Positions 58,759 through 64,000 of a stretch of DNA of 64,000 nt are shown here, piece by piece. The notes beneath the pieces are model-generated. The model did not search any database, was not told the DNA's origin, and was given only the letters and a program-made list of their open reading frames with translations. A program made the position numbers and the translations under genes. The stretch lies in contig JAEEYO010000074.1 of the NCBI GenBank assembly GCA_016288205.1, forward strand, positions 27,910 through 91,909, in the 5' to 3' direction. Positions within the stretch are counted from its first letter, which is position 1. Each line of letters starts with the position of its first letter. Source of the stretch: Treponema sp. (GTDB lineage Bacteria; Spirochaetota; Spirochaetia; Treponematales; Treponemataceae).

Positions 58759-59109
58759 ATGAACGCCGTGCAATTACAGGAGACTTTTTCCTACAATCTA
58801 AAAGAACTGCGGACACGCGCAAATTTAACCCAGATGAAACTTGCGGAAATCTCTGACCTTTCCGTCGGTTACATCTGCGACCTGGAGAGCGGAAGACGAT
58901 GGGGCACACCGGAAACCTTCTCCAAACTCGCGGGAGCACTGGGCATAAATCCCTATGAGCTTCTCGTTCCCAAGGGCATGGAATTCACCGCGCTCGACGT
59001 CTCTTTCCAGCACAAGTTCGAATCCAAGCTTCAGGAAACCGTCCAGAAGAACATAAAGTCCGTCCTGGACAACGCAATCTCACAGGCCATAGCGGAGTCA
59101 AAAAAATAG
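58759..59109 (+). CDS. XRE-family transcriptional regulator
   Basis: 116 residues. Helix-turn-helix at about 14-65: LKELRTRANLTQMKLAEISD, then SVGYICDLESGRRWGTPETFSKLA. A C-terminal helix (QETVQKNIKSVLDNAISQAI) may dimerise. GGAGAG lies directly before the ATG. Divergent from the leucine-rich-repeat lipoprotein gene, whose promoter it probably controls. 111 nt before the WYL regulator gene. Confidence 0.88.
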   Translation: MNAVQLQETFSYNLKELRTRANLTQMKLAEISDLSVGYICDLESGRRWGTPETFSKLAGALGINPYELLVPKGMEFTALDVSFQHKFESKLQETVQKNIKSVLDNAISQAIAESKK

Positions 59110-59220
59110 GCATCCCTCATGCACAGCACGTTCCTCTCCGAATATTGAGTATAAGTTTTAGACTTGCCGGTTATGTAAAGTCCTAAAATGATTTTTTTAC
59201 ATCTTCAGGAGGAAGCGAAT

Positions 59221-60282
59221 ATGTTCGGAAACTACAAGACCACCACGCCCAGGCTCAAAAGATTATATGAAATCCACAAGCTGATTGCATCGGGCAAAAA
59301 ACCGAAGGCGGAGGATTTGGCGAAGGAAATCGGATGCTCTATCAACACAATCTACAAGGACATCGGCAAACTGGAGGAAGTGTACAAAGCGCCCGTTACA
59401 TCCGAGCCAAAATACGGAGGATACTACTACAGCAATCCTGCCTGGCGTTTTCCACTTGAGGATGAGATGTTCGGCGACAACATGAGCATACTTTCGTCCG
59501 CGAAAATCCTGCTCGCACATTTTGAGAACACGCCACTTTACGGCGAAATAGAAAAGAAGCTCAACTCAATCTGCAGGACACAGGATGACACTCCCCTTCT
59601 GAACAGAATCGCACTGGCACCATCCCCGAACACGACCGCCAAAGTCAAGCCCGAGACATGGGAAATCATAAAGGAAACCCTCCGCCACAACACCGTAATC
59701 CGGTTCCGCTACCGCAACAACAACTGGGACCCGGACCTTGAGCAGCAGATCATCCACCTTCGACCCTATCAGCTTTTGATAGACGAGGGAAAGAACATAA
59801 TCTACGGATTCATGGAGGAGAAAAAAGCGATCCGGCTCTTTTACCTGAGCAACATGTACGAGATTTCCGACACGAAGAAAAAGTTCGAACTGCCCGCCGA
59901 CTTTGATTTCAAGAACCATTGCGGGAAAAGCCATTTCGGAGCCTTCACCAGATATGCGCCTAGAAAATACAAGATTGCTTTCTACGAGGATGCCATTGAG
60001 GAAATCCGCATGGGAAACTGGGCTGACGACCAGGAGATTACGGACGACGTTGATGAGGACGGAAACGAAAGGATAGTCGTGACATTCACATCCGCACAGG
60101 ACATGCGCGTCCTTGACTGGGTCTTCCAGAACAAAGCCTATGCCAAGCCGCTTGAGCCGGAGTCCCTCGTCACAAGATGGAAATTCAACGTTCAGGTCAT
60201 GGCACAGATGGCGGGTCTCGACATCAAGGTTGACTACGACCTGCTCGAAAAAGCCGACAAACTGGAACGCTCGGGAAAATAA
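59221..60282 (+). CDS. WYL-domain transcriptional regulator
   Basis: 353 residues from the ATG behind AGGAGG. N-terminal winged helix (KAEDLAKEIGCSINTIYKDIGKL, about 27-49), then a WYL domain (VIRFRYRNNN ... HLRPYQLLIDEGKNIIYGF) and a C-terminal WCX-like part (YKIAFYEDAIEEIRMGNW). WYL proteins sense ligands such as nucleotides or single-stranded nucleic acid and often sit beside DNA-damage or defence genes. Neighbours here give no clear target. It ends 12 nt before the converging trpCF gene. Confidence 0.88.
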   Translation: MFGNYKTTTPRLKRLYEIHKLIASGKKPKAEDLAKEIGCSINTIYKDIGKLEEVYKAPVTSEPKYGGYYYSNPAWRFPLEDEMFGDNMSILSSAKILLAHFENTPLYGEIEKKLNSICRTQDDTPLLNRIALAPSPNTTAKVKPETWEIIKETLRHNTVIRFRYRNNNWDPDLEQQIIHLRPYQLLIDEGKNIIYGFMEEKKAIRLFYLSNMYEISDTKKKFELPADFDFKNHCGKSHFGAFTRYAPRKYKIAFYEDAIEEIRMGNWADDQEITDDVDEDGNERIVVTFTSAQDMRVLDWVFQNKAYAKPLEPESLVTRWKFNVQVMAQMAGLDIKVDYDLLEKADKLERSGK

Positions 60283-60294
60283 ATCAAGGCAAGC

Positions 60295-61947
60295 TCAGCT
60301 TACCATGCAGGCCCTGTTGATTTCCTCATCCAGCTTCAAAAGCTTGTCGCAGTCCTTCACGCCGGGTCCCGATTCCACTCCGCTCGCCACGTCAATCAGC
60401 TCGGGAGCAAAATCTTCTATTATACCTGTCACATTCTCAGGACCGATTCCGCCCGCAAGCCACAGGGGAATTTTTGAGGAGACAAGATTCACAAGATCCG
60501 AATCCACACGCGATCCGGTTCCGCCAAGAGCCGCCGCACTTTTTGCGTCCACAAGAACCCTCGGCTCACCCATTTTCCTGAGCTCGTCCAAATCCGCCAA
60601 ATCATCCTCGCATGAAACATTGACCACGGCATAATGCGCAATCTCAAGGTTTTTGGAGTCAGTGTAAAAATCAGAGACGGCTTTTTTTCCATGCAGCTGA
60701 ATCACGTCCAGCACTTTCTCTCGGCACAGACTCAGGGCGATTTTTCCCTCATCGCTGTCAAGCTCCGTCACCACACCAACGAGCATGGGCTTCTCATCCA
60801 CACAATCCGGGGGCAGGCTCTGATCCGCGGGATTCGCATACTGCTCGTCCAAAACACGGCGGACTTTTCTCACGACTTCCTCGCTCGCTTTCCGGGAACT
60901 CTTCGCGGAAAAGATGAATCCCAGAAAATCGGCACCGTTCATGGCAGCGGAAACGGCATCCTCAAAAACAGTCAGGCCGCAGATTTTCACAAATGGTCTC
61001 TTCTCAAGGCTCATCTTCGAGTGACCGCATCCCGCGTTCCCGAGTGATTTTTTATTGTGCAGGAGCCTTGCATAATTGTTCCAGAACCGTGAGTTGTCAC
61101 ATTCCTTTCCGTTCTTGAATGACGAAACAAGATTTCCCGCCACCTGAGGATTTTTCGCCGCAGCCTCGCCCAAAAGCATCCCGGTAAAACCAAGACTACC
61201 GGCAAATCCCGCAGCAAGTGGAGTCCTGATTCCGCTCTCAAAGACCACACGCGCATCCTTTCCAAGCACCCCGCGGATTTCAGAGAGCATCGCGCAGGGA
61301 GTCAAAAGGTCAATCCTGAAATTACTCAGGTCCCTTGCGTTCACTCCGCAAACCAGAAATCTTTTGTCCACTCCGGATCCATCCGAGGATTTTACAACGG
61401 AAGCGAGCTTGTCCAAATCCTCCTTAAGACGCAGCTCAACAAAAGCCGTCATCTCAAGCGACTCGCATTTTTTTATCATGCGGGAAAGATCATCCGCAGA
61501 AAGAATTCTCGCAATCAGCAGCACCGCGTCGGCACCGCATCTGTAGGCCACGTCAATCTCCTCAGGACAAAGCAGAAAGTCCTTCCTGAGTAGAGCTGTT
61601 TTTTGAGCTCCGGGATTTTTTTCCGCAAATTCATCCACGGATTTTCCCGCCTCGATCAGATCCAGAAGGCTACCGTGAAAATAATTCTCCTCCGTCAGCA
61701 CAGAGATTGCGGCAGCCCCGGCCTCACAGTAAACTAAAGCGGTTTTACCTGCGCTCAGATCCGGCGCGATGTCTCCCTTGCTCGGCGACGCCCTTTTAAT
61801 CTCAAGGATTGCTCCCTTCTCCGCGACAAAAGGAACAGGATTTCCCCTCGTGCGTTTTTCAGGCAAGTCAAATCCGAAGTCAAAGCCCTTTTTGGCGATG
61901 TCTGCCCTGCGTCTTTCCACAATTTCATCAAGAATCGATGCGCTCAT
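60295..61947 (-). CDS. trpCF: Fused indole-3-glycerol-phosphate synthase / phosphoribosylanthranilate isomerase
   Basis: 550 residues, two TIM barrels in one chain. TrpC half (1-275): EIKRASPSKGDI, ALLRKDFLL, VESGIRTP. TrpF half (about 320-550): VKICGLT, VIQLHGKK, WLAGGIGPENV, VASGVESGPGVKD. It carries out consecutive steps of tryptophan synthesis, from phosphoribosylanthranilate to indole-glycerol phosphate. The order C-F is as in E. coli. The linker of about 45 residues is Lys/Ser-rich. AGGAAAG precedes the ATG. No other trp gene is adjacent; trpE is at 21 kb. Confidence 0.95.
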   Translation of the reverse strand: MSASILDEIVERRRADIAKKGFDFGFDLPEKRTRGNPVPFVAEKGAILEIKRASPSKGDIAPDLSAGKTALVYCEAGAAAISVLTEENYFHGSLLDLIEAGKSVDEFAEKNPGAQKTALLRKDFLLCPEEIDVAYRCGADAVLLIARILSADDLSRMIKKCESLEMTAFVELRLKEDLDKLASVVKSSDGSGVDKRFLVCGVNARDLSNFRIDLLTPCAMLSEIRGVLGKDARVVFESGIRTPLAAGFAGSLGFTGMLLGEAAAKNPQVAGNLVSSFKNGKECDNSRFWNNYARLLHNKKSLGNAGCGHSKMSLEKRPFVKICGLTVFEDAVSAAMNGADFLGFIFSAKSSRKASEEVVRKVRRVLDEQYANPADQSLPPDCVDEKPMLVGVVTELDSDEGKIALSLCREKVLDVIQLHGKKAVSDFYTDSKNLEIAHYAVVNVSCEDDLADLDELRKMGEPRVLVDAKSAAALGGTGSRVDSDLVNLVSSKIPLWLAGGIGPENVTGIIEDFAPELIDVASGVESGPGVKDCDKLLKLDEEINRACMVS

Positions 61948-62003
61948 TTTTCTTTCCTATAAAAAATCTGTGCGTCCATAAAAATCAACATCAGAATCTG
62001 CCA

Positions 62004-62040
62004 CAAAAAAAATCCCTTCCCGAAAATCGGAAAGGGAAAT
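62004..62040 (-). terminator. Terminator after tRNA-Arg
   Basis: Minus strand TTTCCCTTTCCGA pairs with TCGGGAAGGGA, followed by a T8 tract. It separates efp/tRNA-Arg from trpCF. Confidence 0.88.
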
Positions 62041-62053
62041 GGACATTCCAAAA

Positions 62054-62127
62054 TGACCCACGCGCGAGTCGAACGCGCTACCTACAGCTTAGGAGGCTGT
62101 CGCTCTATCCAAGTGAGCTAGTGGATC
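62054..62127 (-). tRNA. tRNA-Arg (CCT)
   Basis: 74 nt on the minus strand. Acceptor GATCCAC/GTGGGTC with discriminator A, D arm GCTC...GAGC, anticodon stem ACAGC/GCTGT around CTCCTAA (anticodon CCT, reads AGG), T arm GCGCG-TTCGACT-CGCGC. CCA not encoded. It lies 55 nt after efp and may share its transcript. Confidence 0.95.
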
Positions 62128-62182
62128 AGATTTGTGCCCGAAACAAAAGCCCCGGGCATATATTCAATCAGCACGAAACTGA

Positions 62183-62755
62183 TTATTTGTCCTTTGCACG
62201 CTCCACGAAGGTTCCCTCGCGAGTATCAATAACAATGCGGTCATCGGTATTGCAGAACAGAGGAACGCGGATTTCAGCTCCAGTGTCCAAAGTAGCGGGC
62301 TTCAGAGACTTTCCAGATGTATCTCCCTTGATTCCGGGCTCGCAGTAAGTGATTGTGCGGACAACCTTGATCGGAAGATTTACACCAACAGCCTTTCCTT
62401 CGTAGAAAGTAATGTTTACGTCAAAATCATCATCAGGAGAAATATAACCTGCGTTATCTCCGAGGTCTTCCTTGCTCAGACGAACTTCATCCCAAGTGGT
62501 CTGATCCTGGAACACATACTCATCACCATCAAGATAAGAAAGACGCACAGTCTGTTCCGTAAGCTCAACTTCCTCAAACTTTTCACCGGCATCAATTCCA
62601 AGGTCCTGAGTGCTGCCCGTTACAATGTTCTTTACACGAAGCAAAACTGTAATTCCCTGGCGGCCACCCTTCTGACCAAGCTTCTTCTGGACGATAAAAG
62701 GAGATCCCTCAAAAATGAATGCTGATCCCACTTTGATTTCATTTGTTGATATCAT
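62183..62755 (-). CDS. efp: Elongation factor P with arginine at the tip
   Basis: 190 residues from the ATG that follows AAAGGA. Relieves ribosome stalling at proline runs. Three beta-barrel domains; the C-terminal signature ITYCEPGIKGDTSGKSLKPA is clear. In the loop that inserts into the ribosome the usual Lys (KPGKG in E. coli) is replaced: the sequence reads QKGGRQG with Arg32. In Pseudomonas-type EF-P an Arg at this place is rhamnosylated by EarP. So I infer an EarP-type modification; earP is not in this window. Confidence 0.93.
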   Translation of the reverse strand: MISTNEIKVGSAFIFEGSPFIVQKKLGQKGGRQGITVLLRVKNIVTGSTQDLGIDAGEKFEEVELTEQTVRLSYLDGDEYVFQDQTTWDEVRLSKEDLGDNAGYISPDDDFDVNITFYEGKAVGVNLPIKVVRTITYCEPGIKGDTSGKSLKPATLDTGAEIRVPLFCNTDDRIVIDTREGTFVERAKDK

Positions 62756-62866
62756 AACAGTCCTTTCCTTTTCAAAATCTTCTATATAATATAGCAAAAA
62801 AATCGGTTTTATTCAACACCCAAATTGATTTTTTTACCATTTTGGCGGATTTTTTCTACCCCAGGA

Positions 62867-63790
62867 TTATTTCTTGAATCCCTTGTTGAGGTCGCATCCC
62901 GCAATATGATACCTGAGGCCGGCTCCCTCAAACGCCATGACTCTCTCCGCATAAATGAGCATCGCCCTGTCTTCCATGGGACTCATCATGTAGCCGCACA
63001 AATAGATTTCATAGGCCTGCACTGATTTTTTATCCACAACGGTTTTTGACGCACCATTTTTTGTCGCCTTGATTGAATAATTCATCTCCGGGATGAATTC
63101 CTCTTCATCATTCGTTCTCTTCTGAATGGCCGCAAACTCAATTTTTGCACCGTTGCTTTCAACAGGAAGCGCAAGGAATTTGGAGTTCAAAAGCTGGATG
63201 TCATACTTTTCCAGAACAGAGTCTATTTTCGCGGCATAAGTCTTGATGCAATAGTTGAAAAATCCCTCCGTAGAAGCGGCATCCTCAGAATCAAAGCTCT
63301 CGGTCCAAAGAATCTCATCACTCACTAGATCCTGAACATAGAATGTCGCAGTCTCGCCGCCACGTCCTTCCACCGCAACACAGCTCGCAATAGCAACCTT
63401 TCCGTCCTTCGACCATCCCACGACACAAAACTCTGGATACTCATACAGCGTCCCCATAGGATTTCCAGGGCCATAACTGCCCGTATTCTCCGCCGCATAG
63501 TCAAACGGACTGAACAGTTTTAAATCCACCTTTGAAATGCTTACTCTGGGCTCCTTGGACTTCTCTTCCTTTGGTGCAGGCTCATCCTTGACGGCTTGAG
63601 TCTCATTCTCAGTTTTCGGCTGCTCCACTACCGGCTCAGACACTGAAGACTCCTCTTTTCTCTCCTCCACGGATTCTGCGACAGGAGTTGAAAGCACAAG
63701 CGGCTTTTTCTCACGGCATGACACAAGCACGCCAGAAAGCATAACCGAAATAATTGTAATAAATAAAGTTGATTCTAAAAATTTCTTCAT
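62867..63790 (-). CDS. Lipoprotein of unknown function
   Basis: 307 residues from ATG 63790 (MKKFLESTLFITIISVMLSG), lipobox LVSC (Cys about 25). A disordered Glu/Lys/Pro/Val linker of about 65 residues follows, then a globular domain (FCVVGWSKDGKVAIASCVAV, TFYVQDLVSDEILWTESF) as in other Treponema periplasmic lipoproteins. No family recognised. No ribosome site; a promoter ends 8 nt before the ATG, so the leader is almost nil. Confidence 0.8.
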   Translation of the reverse strand: MKKFLESTLFITIISVMLSGVLVSCREKKPLVLSTPVAESVEERKEESSVSEPVVEQPKTENETQAVKDEPAPKEEKSKEPRVSISKVDLKLFSPFDYAAENTGSYGPGNPMGTLYEYPEFCVVGWSKDGKVAIASCVAVEGRGGETATFYVQDLVSDEILWTESFDSEDAASTEGFFNYCIKTYAAKIDSVLEKYDIQLLNSKFLALPVESNGAKIEFAAIQKRTNDEEEFIPEMNYSIKATKNGASKTVVDKKSVQAYEIYLCGYMMSPMEDRAMLIYAERVMAFEGAGLRYHIAGCDLNKGFKK

Positions 63791-63798
63791 AATGATTG

Positions 63799-63828
63799 AT
63801 TTTAACAAGATTCCATTAACACTGTCAA
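63799..63828 (-). promoter_or_regulatory. Promoter of the 307-residue lipoprotein
   Basis: Minus strand TTGACA (63823-63828), 18-bp spacer, TAAAAT (63799-63804), 8 nt from the ATG. Confidence 0.7.
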
Positions 63829-63867
63829 GACAGGTTTAAAAAGGGAAAAAGATTTAAAGAAAAAAAA

Positions 63868-63978
63868 GCCGGCGGCTACCTACTTTCCCGGGACGGACCC
63901 AGTATCATCGGCACCAGAGAGCTTGACTTCCGTGTTCGGGATGGGAACGGGTATTGCCTCTCCGTCATGGCCACCGGC
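63868..63978 (-). rRNA. rrf: 5S ribosomal RNA
   Basis: 111 nt on the minus strand. GCCGGTGGCCATGACGGAGA at the 5' end pairs with TAGCCGCCGGC at the 3' end, and the universal CCCGTTCCCATCCCGAACACG loop region is present (split here only for description). It ends in T8, which with the closing stem is the terminator. The 23S gene should lie just beyond the right edge. Confidence 0.95.
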
Positions 63979-64000
63979 ATTAAAACGCCTGACTAACTCC

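Overview
The window looks like chromosomal DNA of a host-associated Treponema (Spirochaetes). The supporting signs are a PUR-domain nucleic-acid-binding protein of the kind known in Borrelia and Treponema, a BspA-like leucine-rich-repeat lipoprotein, a SUMF1-like protein, a COG4120/COG1101-type ABC transporter, an RND efflux set with a PG0541-type partner, and cytoplasmic xylo-oligosaccharide degradation. No taxonomic marker is complete here: the only rRNA gene is a 5S gene at the right edge. The genus is therefore an inference.

Layout. 1-9.9 kb: a minus-strand pentose/xylo-oligosaccharide locus with a binding lipoprotein, two permeases, a GH43 xylosidase, a LacI regulator, xylulokinase, a DUF4867 protein and a FucI/AraA-fold isomerase that runs off the left edge. 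Two near-identical promoters carry LacI-type palindromes. 10-21.8 kb: mostly core genes (cysK, M48 lipoprotein, CYTH, HAD phosphatase, acyltransferase, ANT(6)-like and GNAT genes, GH36 alpha-galactosidase, a secreted protein, trpE). 21.9-27.7 kb: accessory DNA with a 135-bp palindromic element, an MmeI-like single-chain restriction-modification enzyme with a divergent XRE regulator, an aminotransferase-like pseudoenzyme, small membrane and lipoprotein genes, and a tiny transcription unit. 27.7-46.2 kb: core genes, namely the N-degron operon clpS-clpA-aat, tRNA-Val, MATE, an RNA methyltransferase, a GH3 enzyme, a PUR protein, rnhA, a tripartite RND pump with a PII-like partner, an ABC transporter, and prfA-prmC.

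46.2-58.7 kb is the most unusual part. Two ATPase-nuclease fusion genes stand head to head over two sets of tandem repeats. They are followed by a run of minus-strand, AT-rich genes that appears to start at an XRE-linked divergent promoter near 58.7 kb. The run includes a lipoprotein, zinc-ribbon proteins, two overlapping PD-(D/E)XK nuclease-like genes broken at homopolymers, a secreted protein with four 93-residue tandem repeats, and a PDZ-like protein, with gene fragments between them. 58.7-64 kb: XRE and WYL regulators, a fused trpCF, tRNA-Arg, efp with an arginine at the modified-loop tip, a lipoprotein and the 5S gene.

Two patterns cut across the window. First, many genes start exactly 6 nt after a -10 hexamer with a 17-bp -35/-10 spacer, which implies leaderless mRNAs. 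Second, a degenerate GTGGAAAGT-type repeat sits immediately after the stop codons of five unrelated genes, always in the sense orientation of the upstream gene.
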